A stretch of DNA of 64,000 nucleotides, from positions 2,295,535-2,359,534 of the forward strand of contig CM068593.1 of assembly GCA_035048485.1 (NCBI GenBank), given 5' to 3'. Below are positions 1 through 13,380 of the stretch, piece by piece; within the stretch, counting starts at the first letter, position 1, and each line of letters starts with the position of its first letter. The stretch is from Pteria penguin. Taxonomy: Eukaryota > Mollusca > Bivalvia > Pterioida > Pteriidae. Below the pieces are notes generated by a model that was not told the origin of the DNA, did not search any database, and worked only from the letters and a program-made list of their open reading frames with translations. A program made the position numbers and the translations under genes.

Positions 1-120
1 ACATGGCAATTGTTTACATGGTAGCCCTGCTCAAGCTTAGGTGATTTTAATATATAAAGAAAGTGATGCAAAAGAGGGTGGGATTTGAAATATAAGGTAA
101 AAGTGGGGCATTACTGTGTG

Positions 121-785
121 ACTAGTCGGAGATTCTCTGCTGGTATTGGGATGTTCAATCCTCTGGTGACAAATAAGCGTTTGCACAGCGAACTTGCAAC
201 CTATAATTCAATAAATGAACAATTAACTTACTCTATATCTTTTCCAATTAAGGTCTAAAACCTCTGCTAGCTGCCATTTTATTTTTATCTGCAATCACGA
301 CAATATTCTCATTTTGCCTTTTGTGTATACAATATGTCATCAGATCTCGAAGAACGTGACTTTGCTTTTGTGACACTTCAGCAGCTGATGCATATTTGTA
401 AAGAAAACCACATTGCAATTTCGTCACGAATGCAAAGTCGCGTTCGGCAAGATGTGACGTCATACTTTTACATGTATACACAAATGAAGAAATGGAAAAT
501 CTGGCCATCTTTTCAGATAAAACGGCAGCTAGTAGAAGTCATAGATCTTCTTTGGAAAAAATATTGCTATGATTGAGTGAGTTAACTCTTCATTTATTGG
601 ATTATAAGTTTCAGGTTTGCTGGGCCAGAGGCTTGTACATCCTGATACCGGCTGGTATTGCTGAAATTTCAACTATTGATAAACAAAGTCTCTCTGACCC
701 TCTCCCACAAACCACCAGTATCAAAAGTGGGAGAAGGGCAGAGAATCTCGGACTACTGTCTGACTTACCGGAACAACATCAGTTT
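121..785. mobile_element. Fold-back element (long inverted arms), copy 1
   Basis: The left half (agtcggagattctctgc...tggtgacaaa...caataaatgaac...) is an inverted, diverged copy of the right half (...cttcatttattggattataa...ggcagagaatctcggacta). The central ~100 bp includes gatctcgaagaacgtgac against cgcgttcggcaagatgtgac. Open frames inside are by-products of the symmetry. A second copy of the family is at 16,925-17,440. Confidence 0.75.
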
Positions 786-1635
786 TATTAATGGAAGTGT
801 ATGTACTTCCTTGAATATTCCTTCATGACATTCTGGGAAAATCAAAATGTGTCAAATACTCAGTGTCACTGAATAAAGATGCTATCATGTTAATTATTAC
901 GAAGTACTGAGCATAAAAATTAACAAAGTTTTTTGTCATTTTATTTAAATGTAAAATTTAATGTAAACTAATGTACGAAAGTAGAGTAACTGGTGTCAAG
1001 TCACGGTTGCATTAATAACAATGTACTGCGTTTCAAGCTCCATTCACTGCTGTAGGTGGACAATTTTTTCCTTCTTAAAAATTTTAAGCCTTAACTAAGG
1101 ACACTTTTCTTTATCAAAGAACTCATACCTTGAAATGAAACTGAATAGATTCATGTGTACAACCCTCCCAAACCCCCCCCCCCCCCATTTCCATGAAAAT
1201 ATCCCCAAGAGGAGTACATGTAGTATTTTTGTCTGATACAGACCTGATATCATTAACTATACTTAATTAATTTCAAATTCAAACTTAAATTGATGAAAAA
1301 AAAATCAGAATTTTGAATTATTAAAAAAAAAAATTATGGCAATGGTTGGTCATTCTGAACATTTGGAATAATTCCTGAGACTCTACAATAAATGTAGCAT
1401 AAAGAGCAATGGAAAGTCCTTGAGCAGCTCTTTATGAATAAAATTAGTAATGCTTTTGTTGTCAAACGCAAGTAGAATTTGAATATATATACAAAATTTA
1501 CTTATACATGTAGTTTTACATTTTCAGTCGTAATTGTATGACCAGAACCCTGTAGAATTGATACGTAAAAGATGTAGTAAACATAGTTTTAAGTTTTTCA
1601 CCCAAACCAGTCCTAACCAAACTCCTCGGGGGTGA

Positions 1636-1915
1636 CCATAGAGCTAATGTAGACAGTAACTCCTTGGGTATTACCATAGAGTCTAATATACATGTAGACA
1701 GTAAATCCTCGGGTGTTACCATAGAGCTAATATAGACAGTAACTCATCTGGTATTACCATAGAGCTAATATACATGTAGACAGTAACTCCTTGGGTGTTA
1801 CCATAGAGCTGATATAGACAGTAAATACTCCGGTGTTACCATAGAGCTGATATAGACAGTAACTCATCTGGTATTACCATAGAGCTAATATACATGTACA
1901 TGTAGACAGTAACAT
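1636..1915. repeat. Minisatellite, 38-48-bp unit, seven copies
   Basis: Units of "accatagagctaatatagacagtaactcctcgggtgtt" type. Some units carry an extra "acatgt" (ctaatatacatgtagacag), one carries it twice. Confidence 0.92.
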
Positions 1916-3090
1916 CATGCTGACTAAGAATCAATGCTGAGGAATGTTTACTCTGACTTTCAGCAAAATTTAGAAAACATTTGTCAAACTTTATGCCCAG
2001 GCTTTCAACACATGTATTTCAGGTCTCAAAACTGTCAAAGATTAAGACTTTGCATTGACAGTTGCTTTTTATATGTAAAAATGTGACCAGTAAGGGATTA
2101 AAAACATTTTTTTTATCAGAAAAAAAATTATGATTTCAAAGTACATGACTGTATTCGGACTGGTGTAGTTTATTCCAGTCAGGAAATATACCTTAATGTA
2201 ATTACTAAAACATACATAGTAGCATTTAGAGATGTTTCTCCATATACATTCTGTAATATCACTAATAACCCCCCCTCCCCCCTCTTCCTTTCCATTTGTG
2301 CAGTTGTTGCATGAAGGAGGAAGCTTTAAAGTGCTTTTTTGTTGTGTTAATTTTCATATACATGTAATTTCATCTCTCATTCAGTGCTAGGCATATGATA
2401 ATTTACCATATGAAGTTGTGTCATTCTCTTGCAGCATTACGATCCAAACGTTGACGTCATAATCATGATAATGTAATTTCTGTCAGAAAGTGGTTTGTCT
2501 GGCGTTAGGCCCCTTACATCATGTGAAATATGAATTTGGTGTGTGAGTAGTAGACCAGTGTGTGTTACATATAATACAGGTAGTGGTACATGTTTCATAA
2601 ATTAAGACAATTCACAAAATATATTTACATGTATGTAATGATTTTATGTTAGGTTGATTGAAATTTTGCTAAATTCATCATGTTTTACTTGTTGCATTCA
2701 GTGGTTTTGAATAGTATCAGTCACTGAATCAGAAGGCTTTGACTGACAAAATTTCTTTTAGATTGATTCTGATATTGCCTCTATGTATTTCATTGTCTTG
2801 ACTGACGAAATTTTCAAAATCGCTGAAAATGACTGACATGTTTGTAAACTTTTCATCATCTTTGCACATTTCTCCATTTTTTTGTGCCACACCCTCTTTC
2901 CTAAAAAGCAATCTGATTAAAACCATATCTTTATTCTGCTTTTCAATTTGTCCCATTATACTCAATAGGACAAATGAATAAACAAAATAAAGATATGGTT
3001 TTAATTACCTGTACCTTAAAATGAGACAATAAAGCCAGAGATCCTGGGCTACAGTACTGTGAAAGTGTAACGGTAAAATATTAAACATGT

Positions 3091-3460
3091 TAAAAATGTT
3101 GGTCCAGACCCATATCGCAGAGGTCGAAATTCCGAGGGTCTTACCCCACTTTGGGTGACTGGGCAATGAAGATATTCCTACCTTTGTATCTTAGGAAATA
3201 ATACATGTAGATAGAGTATTCCTGATGTGTACAAACTGTGATCAAATTGTTTGAAAAGTAGACCCCCCAGCAGTACTTGTGGGGAGGGGGGGGGGGAGTG
3301 GTATCTACTTTTCAGACAATCTGATCACAATTGGTACACATCAGGAATACTCCATCTACATGTATTATTTCCTATGATACAACGATAGTAATATCTTCAT
3401 TGCCTAGGTAAGACCCTCGAATTTCGACCACTGCAATATGGGTCTGGACCAACATTTTTA
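3091..3460. mobile_element. 370-bp fold-back/MITE with ~165-bp inverted arms
   Basis: Arms run from aaaaatgttggtccagaccc to a G/C-rich centre (~3,270-3,300) and back to gggtctggaccaacattttt, with only scattered mismatches. No target duplication could be fixed by eye. Confidence 0.85.
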
Positions 3461-3469
3461 ATTGTGATC

Positions 3470-3660
3470 AAATGGTCTGAAAAGTAGATACCACTCTGTG
3501 GACGGTTCGTGACCGAGAGTTCCCGGGTTTGATTCCCACTGTGGGCGCACCGATGTTCTGTTTTTTACTAGTACTGAACGAGACTGTAAAAACAGAGGTT
3601 CCCTGTCACGGCAGGCATGGCATGTAAAATAAAATTCCCTCACTGCTTCAAATTAGTCTT
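3470..3660 (+). mobile_element. tRNA-derived SINE, family B, plus orientation (partial)
   Basis: Has gaccgagagttcccgggtttgattcccac (B box GGTTTGATTCC), then cgagactgtaaaaacagaggttccctgtc and aattccctcactgctt. These match, in reverse, the diagnostic blocks of the copies at 10,847 and 29,528. Confidence 0.7.
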
Positions 3661-5682
3661 TAAATTATGCAGTTGTGATGAAACAATACAATGGTTAGGT
3701 CTAAAAAAAAAAAGAGTGGGCTAAAAGTATTTCTTTCATGTACTTGCACATATTACCTACAAGTTCAAATACCAAATTGATTAATAAAATGTACATGGTA
3801 TAGTTTAAAGTGACAATCATTGTGGTAAAAATAAGTTTTTTCCCCTGATATTTATGTATGACTTCATTGTGTGATTTGATATATGTAAACAACTATAATG
3901 AATACTGACTGATCTTTAGAAAAGGGAAAGCCGTGTGAAAGATTTTGAGGTCTTTAAATTACCTATATAGAATTATTGTAATAGAAACTTGCAGAGGAAT
4001 GCTTGATAACTGTCTACCGGTAGTGATAGGAAATTATAAACATATACATAAAAACATATACATACAGTGATTTCAATTCCCAGCTCCAGGACAACCCCTT
4101 TCATATCATCATCCCCTCCATGCATATGCACACACAAAAACCCCAAAAATGTGTGCTTATTTCTTTGCCATGGCGATCGTTAGCGTTTATACAACTTTAA
4201 CTTTTTTCGTATCAATTCTTAAGTGGCTTTCTTATAAAATACGATCGGAAATGTGTAAAACATGAATTCAAAATTCACTCGTTTGAATGATAAAATATTT
4301 TATTAATTCCTTTTTACCAAAATTCTTTTCCGAATACTCAATGCTCTCTTTGGTAAAAGTCCGATGCTTTATCTCAAATGTTCCGAATGCTCGTTATCAA
4401 ATACCCGGATGTCCGATTTCGAGAATATCTTTACGCCAAAACTATTGCGCTTACACTGAGGTGAGTAGTATAGAAATTTTGACCTGTATTGTGGATTTCT
4501 TCGAACAAACGAGAGATACCGGAATGTCAGGTGCTGCCATCTGTTGCCTCACGATACACCGGTTTTTACTTTCTCTTCCGAAACACAGAACGATGACGAT
4601 CTGCTAGTTAGATTCGATATGGGGCCTCTCGAATTAACTGTGAAAACAAATTCAAGAGAAAAGAAAGAAAAATAAATAAAAATAAAATAAAATTGACTTT
4701 GCGTCATGATTTTGAATTGTCTTCATTGAAATGAAAATTCCTGTACATGGTAAAGCATAGGCACGTGACCTGTCTGTTAATACGGCCTTCTCGATATCTA
4801 TATACATATGAGTCGGTATGTACCCATGTAGATTTTTGTGGTCTTCGTTTATCATGTCTTCTTGTGATTCGGATAGACATGGGATACTACAGACTGTCAA
4901 ACCACCGTGTAGCGTATCATACTTTGACTTGAAGGCAAATTCATGCCTAACTTCAGCGCCCCCCCCCCCCCCCCTTTGGGTGGGGGGTTCGGTTTTACTG
5001 TTATTTATATGCGATTGCCCTCATTTTACATCGTAAGCTATATTTTTGCAAAATGTACTCCACGTTGTCAAATAATTTATAAGAAGTATTACAGTACGAT
5101 TGCATTCTATTTAAAACCAAAAGAAAAAAAACCTCAAAATGTACCGGGTAGTTCCTCTTTGCAAATCTAGGGATGACTTTTTAAAAGTCTGTAAAAAATC
5201 TCTAAACTACAGCTGTGGCTATCCCCCTCGTTATCTTCATTGTCGTTGTAAAATTATGTTGGTGTTAGAGAAAACCAAATACAATATCAGAAAGAAAAAT
5301 ATATTTAAACGAAACGGACTTCAAGTCCGGTACTTAAGTCAACAGAATTGAAAGCCATTATGTCCTGCTTGACACTCTTTGCACGCAGTCACTAGGTATA
5401 GCCTAACACCATTGTTGCAGAACACTTCGTGGGTTTACCACGTTTGGCTTGTTACCATAGCGTGTCCACAATGACCCCCACGCACCTGGTACAGGTGTAG
5501 GCACATGGCTGTATCGTTTTCATACATGTACAATATACATACAGAGCATGTGTATTTTAACAACAAAGAAACAGACGCGGATTTTGTTGCCAAGGCGTGC
5601 TGCAATCATGGCTTTTGTTAATTTTGATATGTCTTGTTATTTTTTTTAACATAACACGCCAGCATTGTTTCATTTGGGATTG

Positions 5683-5935
5683 TAGCGATATACTGCGATA
5701 CGATGCATGGCGATAAAAAAGGCAAAACGATATACTGCGATTCGATACATCGCGATAAAGAGGACTAACGAGATGCCGCGATGGGATGCATTGCGATAAA
5801 GAGGCTTGTAACGATATACCGCGGTACGATACATCGCGATAAAGGCGCTCGAAACGATATACGGTGATACGATGCATCGCGATAGAGACGATTTACCATA
5901 TACCGCGGTACGATGCATCGCGATAAATCTATTGG
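5683..5935. repeat. Minisatellite, ~40-42-bp unit, six copies, rich in CGATGCATCGCG
   Basis: Units of "aacgatataccgcggtacgatgcatcgcgataaagagg" type. Each unit carries two palindromes (accgcggt and cgatgcatcg). It yields long arginine/tyrosine-rich open frames on the minus strand that are artefacts. Confidence 0.92.
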
Positions 5936-6182
5936 AATTCATAGCACTTTTAAGGATAACATTGAAGATTTTCTGGTTGATTTATTACAAAAAGAATATA
6001 TGACTGTCAATAGATGCTATTTAAATATATAGTAGTGAGGTTTTTCTCCGAAATGGTCAAAGATTCTCATGTGATTGAGGTATGCTTGTATAAAGTAATC
6101 GTTGTAATATTGACAAATCGTCAAATTGTTGCATGTTTTTGAAGCTTTCATATTATGTCGCGATTTGAAAACACTGGTGTTC

Positions 6183-6183
<1 letters not shown>

Positions 6184-6229
<46 letters not shown>

Positions 6230-6230
6230 C
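6184..6230. repeat. (AAT)n microsatellite
   Basis: About 15 perfect units. Confidence 0.97.
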
Positions 6231-6777
6231 TTTATTTCAAGAAGGTTACTCGTTTAGTGAAACACTATTCTTCCACGAGGCCTTCACAAAACATGGATAT
6301 ATACAAACAGATATACATATATATACAAGGATGATTATATGATAATATGAATGATATCATCAAATAAGACTAGCAGAAACGTAATACTACAACACGTTTC
6401 ATTTAGATGAGTTTAACTACGCCTCTCTAAGTATTTTTGAAAGGAGCTTTTAAAAGTATAGAGAGAGCATGAGTTTTGTATGTGTGTCGGGAGCCTATTC
6501 CATATGTTTACTCCACTATAACTTAAACTACGCTTGTAGAATTCCGTATTGTGACGAGGGCAATCTAAGTCGTTGCTAGCAATGGATCGTAGAGCATAAT
6601 TATCATTCGTGTTGGGGTCCTTTTAAGCGTCATTCTAGTCCCTAGTAAGGTTTTCACTAAGCTAGGAAATTATGAGTCCCATTAGAGTCTTGGGACTTAC
6701 TTTCATTACGAATGTTAAAGAAAATACAAATTGTGGTGAGTTCAGGACTCATCTAGGTGAATTAATGAGGACACTGC

Positions 6778-7120
6778 TTAAGCGTCATTCTAGTCCCTGT
6801 AAGCGTTATTCCGGTCTTTGAAGTGTCAATCCGATCCTTTGGATCGGCACTCCGGTCCCTTAAACATCATATTCCTGTCCTTTTAGTGAAATTCCCAGCC
6901 CCACAAAGTCATTTCAGTCCTTTGAGCGTCACATTGCGGTCCCGTATGGGTCATATTGCGGTCCCGTATGCGTTATTTCCAGTTCCTTTACGTCATCCCG
7001 GTCCTTAAACGCAAAGCGTCATTACGGTCATTTTATGTATCATTTAAGTCGTTTAAGCGTCATTTCGGTCTTTTAAACGTCATCCCAGTCGATTAAGCGT
7101 AATTTCGGTCCTTTGATGGC
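6778..7120. repeat. Degenerate ~18-20-bp tandem repeat ("aagcgtcattccggtccttt")
   Basis: About 17 diverged units of gcgtcatt-ccggtcctttaa type. Isolated related units occur at ~6,623-6,650. Confidence 0.85.
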
Positions 7121-7764
7121 AGTCAACGTTTAAATGGTAGCGATATCTGACAGCAGTCAGTGTTTAGTGATAGAGAAGGCAGTCTGTTCTGTGGTGAAAG
7201 TGGCATCATTTAGTGATGGAGGAAACCGAAACACTGAGAAAAAATTTCCATCGTCCTTGTACAGATAACTCCACCACTTGCTTCCATTTGGGACCTTGAC
7301 TCAGTAGTTTTCTGTTAACTGAAACTTTGTTATGAAAAACATGTCGTGCACTACTCCTGTGGCTTAGAGATGCTTTCCCAAACTGTCAATGTGTGATATG
7401 TTTATGTTTATATTGACAGCACTGAACAGAGTGCGCCTTGATTAGTAAAATTCACTAGCACGTGACGCGCGCTAATAGTTCAGTGTTAATTGGGCAAAGA
7501 TTTTACGATCTTAACTTATACATGTATGTAAAATATTTGCTTTGGAAATGACTTGTACAGCAAGATAGTATGCATGCATTATAAACGATTTACAAATTTT
7601 ATATCAAGATTCGCGGAAAATCATTCTAAATGTGATTCATGTAAACAATGTCACCTATACTTATGAAAAAAAATCATGGTTTCTTGGCGACTAACTTCAT
7701 AAAATTTGTTAGTACATGTAGTTTGATTTAAAGGGTGATTGATGGTGTATTTTTTTAATCAACA

Positions 7765-7820
7765 CATGCATGATCGGACCGTTCATTGTCGGACCGTCCA
7801 TTGTCGGACAGTTAATTGTT
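7765..7820. repeat. Short triple repeat "gttcattgtcggacc"
   Basis: Three ~15-bp units (gaccgttcattgtcg, gaccgtccattgtcg, gacagttaattgt). Confidence 0.7.
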
Positions 7821-8556
7821 ATGAAGTTATCAATATTTACAGAAATTATAAATTGGTCAATATTGTACAAAGTTATAACCTGTATAGTGTCGAAATTCTG
7901 CGTCTTATATAACGTTCAAAGCGGTGAGTAGCTGAAATTCATCTCGCCCCTCCCTTTCACACACCCCTCCTTTTCCTGTCCCTTTCTCCATTGAGAAATT
8001 CCCCCCTCAAATCGCAGTTCTACGAGCATTTACTTCACTAAATAAACACGTTTGGGTTGAGCCGGGAGACCTACATCGATAATTATGCAACTCGACTGGA
8101 AATTTAGGTTTCACCCCTTTAGCTAACGCAATGTTCACCAGGTGCGTTCTTTTTAGTGCGAAAACATGATGTTGTCAATAGAATGGATCATAGCTACACA
8201 GCAATAGGGTTTCTTTAAGGGATTAAGGGGACATGACCGAACTATTGTGATCTATGATTCAGCCAATAAAGGGGAGAACACTTTGGAAGGCGCGACGAAA
8301 ATCCGAGAGCATTTTCTGAATTTCCTTTTGTGTGATATGGGACAATCGAAGTTAATTTATTTTACGACTATTTACAATTTCATTTTACCATTTATCCGCT
8401 TAATACGGGAAGTGTCACGTTGGGAATTGAAGTGAATTTATTTAGAAACACGTGGAAAACAAATGACAGAGGGCAAAATAATGCGACGTGGTGTATCAAG
8501 GTACATTTCCCAAAGTACCAGGGTCCATATGAATCTATGTATATTGCATAGGAACT

Positions 8557-8584
8557 GATCTCTCTCTCTCTCTTTCTCTCTCTG
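8557..8584. repeat. (CT)n microsatellite
   Basis: Short run of CT with one TTT interruption. Confidence 0.9.
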
Positions 8585-9184
8585 CTCCCCTCCCCTTTTG
8601 ATAGTAGTGGTATATAGTCATAGATACAGCTCTGATACTCAAATGGCATTATGGTAAAGGAACGAAATGAGCGAAATATTGCCGGGAAGTGGAAATTCCT
8701 ACAGTTCATGTAACTCCCTAACTTCCTAATACATCTTTTCATTCTGGTGTCATTTTCTACCCAGTCCGCACGATTACAGCATTCCCTACGTGTCATATGA
8801 GATGTGACTTTTCTAGGGTTCTCCCTGTTCTGTCCTATACTACATACAGTTTCCTATCCTAGATTCCATACTTGTTCTCTATGAACCTTATGTTCCTGAC
8901 TTTCCCTGATATTCTGTTTGGTTCATTTTTCTCGCAAACGTTAAATCTCACTCCCCTCCCGAAAAGAAAAGAACCCCCCCTCCTCAAAAAAAAACAAACA
9001 AAACAAAACAAACAAACAAAAACAAAAACAAACAAAACCCTGCAATTAAATGTTTGTGATTGTTTTGGACAATGTCATCGCAAATTTGTCATTACAGTGC
9101 TCACCTTTGACCTTGAGATTTTGGGACAGTTTTGGTGTGATTGTTTGTCTATGAAACGTTCCTACACAAAATTTTTTATAGAAT

Positions 9185-9315
9185 GTGTACATGGCGCGAT
9201 GTGTATAGGGCGTGATGTGTACAGGGCGTGATTTGTATAGGGCGTGATGTGTATAGGGCGTGATGTGTACATGGCGTGATGTGTACAGGGCGTGATTTGT
9301 ATAGGGCGTGATGTG
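9185..9315. repeat. Minisatellite, ~16-bp unit ("gtgtatagggcgtgat"), eight copies
   Basis: Clean array alternating gtgtatagggcgtgat and gtgtacatggcgtgat. The open frame on the other strand (HITPYTNHA-type) is a by-product. Confidence 0.92.
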
Positions 9316-9424
9316 CCACAGCTCTTGTGACGATACTCTTTCACTTGAACAAGTAAAAAAGGGGGAGAAGGAAGTTTCTTTGCCTGTTATGTTTCAGCTA
9401 GTTTTACCTGTCGGAAAGGGAGGG

Positions 9425-9602
9425 GGGGGGCGGCAGGCATGATGTAGTGGTAAAGCGCTTTGCTTGCGGCGCCGACGATCCGGGTTCGATTCCCGGGTTG
9501 CGTCACTATGTCTAAGATGTTGGTTACCTTTTGCTTCCATGTCACGATATAACTGAAATATTGTTGAAAACGACGTAAAATACCAATCAACCAACCAACC
9601 TT
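9425..9602 (+). mobile_element. tRNA-derived SINE, family A, complete
   Basis: Head: gtagtggtaaagcgctttgcttgcggcgccgacgatccgggttcgattcccgg (A and B boxes intact). Body: ttggttaccttttgcttccatgtcacgatataactgaaatattg. Tail: aaaacgacgtaaaataccaatcaaccaaccaacc. Confidence 0.9.
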
Positions 9603-10846
9603 TCGGAGGTATCAGGGTTTCACATCCACATTTTGTTTGTATAAACATGACACTACTACAAATTTATTACATCTTAAGTTGTTCGGAATACCTCATTCTA
9701 CATGCATGTACAATGCTGGAGAGCTCTTCCCAACCCTTGGGTTCAGTCACCTCTCTCTGGAATTTGATACCCGTAACCGGAACATTCGCACCTGTGAAGT
9801 TATTTGCCGTGGTGGACATGTGTTGCCGTGTGCTTTTCTGAATTAGACATTTTTTATTGTAAAACATGTAAATTTATTCGGTTAATCATGTAAATTAAAA
9901 AGAAATAGCCATCCATTGACCTGGTATTAGTTGTTCATGTTTTATTAGATTTTTTTTTTGGACCTGCATAAATACAATGTGCAGTAAGATAATTGATAGG
10001 ATCGCTGTCTCTTAGATACATAGACCTCCGTGACAGAAGTACAGCTTTGGTAGAGGATTTTTCTTTTCTCTTTCTTTCTTTCTTTCGTTCTTTTTTTTTT
10101 CGCCACGAAATGGTTTAAAGGCAAAATACTTGACAATGTGATAAAACACTTGTACTGCACATAGTCCTTCCTCGATTCCATTATGTGGTTCTTACTCTGC
10201 TGACTAGTCATTTCCTATTGATTTAACTCGAAATCAAGACGTTGCGATTCGAATCCTCAATATCTGTTCTACCATTCAACATTTCTAACTTCTCACCCCC
10301 CTCCCTCTCTCCAGCACCGTACCCGTGTCATATCATGATAATACATGTACAGTATAAGCCTGTATTCCCAAACACCTTTCGATATTTTCTCTCGTACAAT
10401 TGCTGGATCCGCCCGTGTTGCGTAACAATGAAGACAAAAGGTATGTGATCAGTTGATGGAAGTCCTAGATGAGCCGAGTGTACTCTGATCGCCTGCAGAC
10501 TGTTCAGAAGGGCTGTATCAGCGCGCCAGAACGTCGCCATTGCCTTTGTCAGTCTACAGCGCTTTATGTCGAGCTGAATGCACGCACTGCCAATGTTAGA
10601 TGAAATGAAAGAAAAAATTCTCTTGCTGAAAATTGCAAATCTTTCTTTGGGAGTCGGAAGAGGGCACTTGAAGGTGTTTGCATATACAAGGATAAAATGC
10701 GATTTGAAGTGATTAACTGATATCTTATTTGAATGACGGGGAGGTGATATGTTGGATTAGTGAAGGCGCGGAAGAAGGAACACAGAAGGGGGGAGGGGTT
10801 CGTCTGATTGAATGTAGGGATTCGGAGTTTGTTTTGCAACGTTACA

Positions 10847-11120
10847 TTGATTGATTGATTGATTATTGTTTTACGTCACTCCACGATTATTTCACGTATA
10901 TGGTGACGGCATCTGCCTTATCCATTGCATACAAATTTAGACCTTTACAACGGACCCACCCAAAGCAGCGAGGTGTCTTTTACGTGCCACACCTACTGTG
11001 ACACGGGACCTCAGTTTTTACTGTCTCATCCGAAAGACAGAACACCAATGTGCCCGGGTGTCGAACCCGGGACCTCTCGATCACGAGCCGAGCACCTTAT
11101 CTACTAGGCCACACCGGCTT
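10847..11120 (-). mobile_element. tRNA-derived SINE, family B, near complete
   Basis: Minus-strand reading: tRNA head GGCCTAGTAGATAAGGTGCTCGG with B box GGTTCGACAC, then gagacagtaaaaactgaggtcccgtgtc, body with ggcacgtaaaagacacctcg, and a tail of aataatcaatcaatcaatc. The T-arm stem (cccggg...cccggg) is intact. Confidence 0.85.
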
Positions 11121-12179
11121 ATGCAACGTTACATGGTTTCAAAAAGAGGAAAGTGAAGAGAATTTTCAGAGTATAATAATGAGGAATAATGGTATTTGTA
11201 CGCGTTAATTATAAATATATTATAACATGGAAAAAAAATTTAAATGATTTTAGAGAATTATGTTGGTCAATCTGTGTAAGGGAAGAGGTGGCATATCGCA
11301 CTCGTCATGCCTCATTTGAAATTAATTTATTGATATGCTAATCTTTAAGAGAAAGGCAAAAGGTACTTCGTTTGATGAATTTACATGTACATATAAAAAA
11401 TAATCTTGTATTCATTAAGGGAAATTAGGAAAAAAAAACCCCGAAAATTTAATTAAGAAGAGTTGTCACTCTGATATACCCAGTGGACGCCTTGTTACGA
11501 CATGTTACCTAATTATCCACTTTGACGTCGTTTTGTCCTGCAGACACTCTCTATATCTAACTCCGCTCCCCCACCCTTTTCTCCCTTCCGTAGTTACGTT
11601 CTGCAGATATGAGATCACCGTATAACTTGCACCATTGTCACAAGGCCGCGAGAAATCTTACTAACAAATTACTCCGACACTTTACCTTTGATTAAACCAC
11701 TTTTGAGTGTATTTAAATTTCAAATTTTCGGCGTGAAGGTGTTGATTTGGCGTTGTCAGAGGGGATCGAGACGCTTTAATTGAAGAAATTGATGTAAATT
11801 CTCATGCAATTGGGCGGAATCAGCAGGGAGCATGAATTTTATTTTCTCGATGAAACAAGTCTATGTAATAGCCGTCGCAATCATATAGGCGGCATCGTGA
11901 GTGGAGGAATTCAGGGAAGAATGCTTACCTAATGTGTAATTTATTTTCACAATAAATTTTACACCCGGGATTCATGCCTAATGACAATGTAGTAGACAGA
12001 AGCAGGTTTTTTTTTTTCTATGAAAATGCAAATTTTAATGCAAATAAGGGATTTAAAAAAATTTCCCTTGATTTTTAAGGGGTAAAGCCCTTTTTAATTT
12101 CAACCCCTCCATCAAGGGTACGCGACCGCTGTGTAGCTGTACATGTGATCGTTTTACTTGGCCATTTGATTCTTGTCAC

Positions 12180-12410
12180 ACCATGATTGTATGGTTACGT
12201 CATCTGCCTGGTGCAATGAAAAGAATTTTAGACATATGCAACGGACCTATCCGAAACGGTGAGAGATTTCTTACGTGCCATGTCTACCGTGACACGGGGA
12301 CCTCGAGGTTTATGGCGTCATCTGTAATTGTAAAACGGCCAACGCGGGTCTCGAATCCGGGATCTGTGAGTCACGTGCCAAGCACCGAATCGTCATGCGG
12401 TCCACGTCAT
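12180..12410 (-). mobile_element. tRNA-derived SINE, family B, diverged
   Basis: Shares gacatatgcaacggacctatccgaaacgg..ttacgtgccatgtctaccgtgacacgggg and a decayed tRNA head with the 10,847 copy. The open frame of 126 residues here is the SINE, not a gene. Confidence 0.75.
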
Positions 12411-12864
12411 AATGGCCGTCGTTATGCCACCTGTCAAATAGGTGACAGACATTTAACGTTTGGTCTGTCCCATCTATCCGTTTGTCGAACCAAACATGGT
12501 TCTTTGGTCAACGTAGTTGTTTCAGTCCTGGGAGGTCCCATGTACGAGGGACGGATTTATTGATATTTTCTGGAAAGGTTCCTCTTTGCAAATTTTGAAA
12601 AATGAAAACCTTTGTTCTTTCTCATGTATGTTAGACAGACGCATTGGGGTTGATCAGATGTACTGCAGTAATAATGTGGATACTGGACAGATCAGACTGT
12701 TACGTAGTTCTGTCTGTCTGTCTGTCCCTGTATTTGGTATAGCTGTTTGTCTGGATTTATATCGCCCTATACGGCTGTCAGTAACGTAAATTTCGTACTA
12801 CATAAGGGATAGACTCCATATTGGCCGAGGGATGTATTGAATAGGTCTGTTTAAAATCGGTAGA

Positions 12865-12960
12865 GCTCGCCTGGGGCAGTCTGTAGCGTGCTTGGATCGT
12901 GACCGAGAGATCCGGTGTTCGAGTACCACCATTGGCCCGTCGGTCTCCCTCGTATGATCT
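12865..12960 (+). mobile_element. tRNA-like SINE head fragment
   Basis: tgcttggatcgtgaccgagagatccggtgttcgagtacc resembles the head of the SINE at 3,470 (cgtgaccgagagttcccgggtttgattccc). No body is recognisable. Confidence 0.5.
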
Positions 12961-13164
12961 CTGGAAATTACTTGTATACATTTGCAGGTTTTCGTCATCT
13001 ATGGGAAATGCTATTGGTATGAAGTTGACAAGAAACACAGAAATAAACTATGTGGTCTTAATCATACTATATAAATGGGAAAGATGTAAATAAATAAGAT
13101 GAATGAATCAATTAATAATGAGGGAAAAAAGATATTTAAATAAACAGAATCAGATATAAGGTTG

Positions 13165-13262
13165 TTGGTTGGATGGTTGATTGGTGTTTTACGTCGTTGG
13201 TTGGTTGGTTAGTTGGTGTTTAACGTCGCTGTCAACAATATTTCAGTTACATCGCAAAATCG
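13165..13262 (-). mobile_element. SINE family A, 3' half, minus orientation
   Basis: ggttggttagttggtgtttaacgtcgctgtcaacaatatttcagttacatcgcaaa is the family A tail in reverse. The preceding ggttgattggtgttttacgtcg is a second tail, so two copies are nested or tandem. Confidence 0.75.
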
Positions 13263-13319
13263 AAGCAGGACAGATATAAGGAAAAACAGATAAGAATCTA
13301 AATGAAATAAATAAATAAA

Positions 13320-13329
13320 TAAAAATTAT

Positions 13330-13380
<51 letters not shown>
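13320..13380. repeat. (ATA)n microsatellite
   Basis: About 19 units, ~200 bp before the first visible receptor exon. Confidence 0.97.

Noticed and set aside
4287..4607. 106-residue plus-strand frame as the missing receptor signal-peptide exon
   Set aside because: It has no clear signal peptide at the start and no donor matching the phase needed at 13,582.
5557..5942. Arg/Tyr/Ser-rich repeat proteins on the minus strand
   Set aside because: Direct translation of the 41-bp minisatellite in two frames.
5683..7120. CRISPR-like arrays of repeats
   Set aside because: Units are contiguous with no unique spacers, and the genome is clearly eukaryotic.
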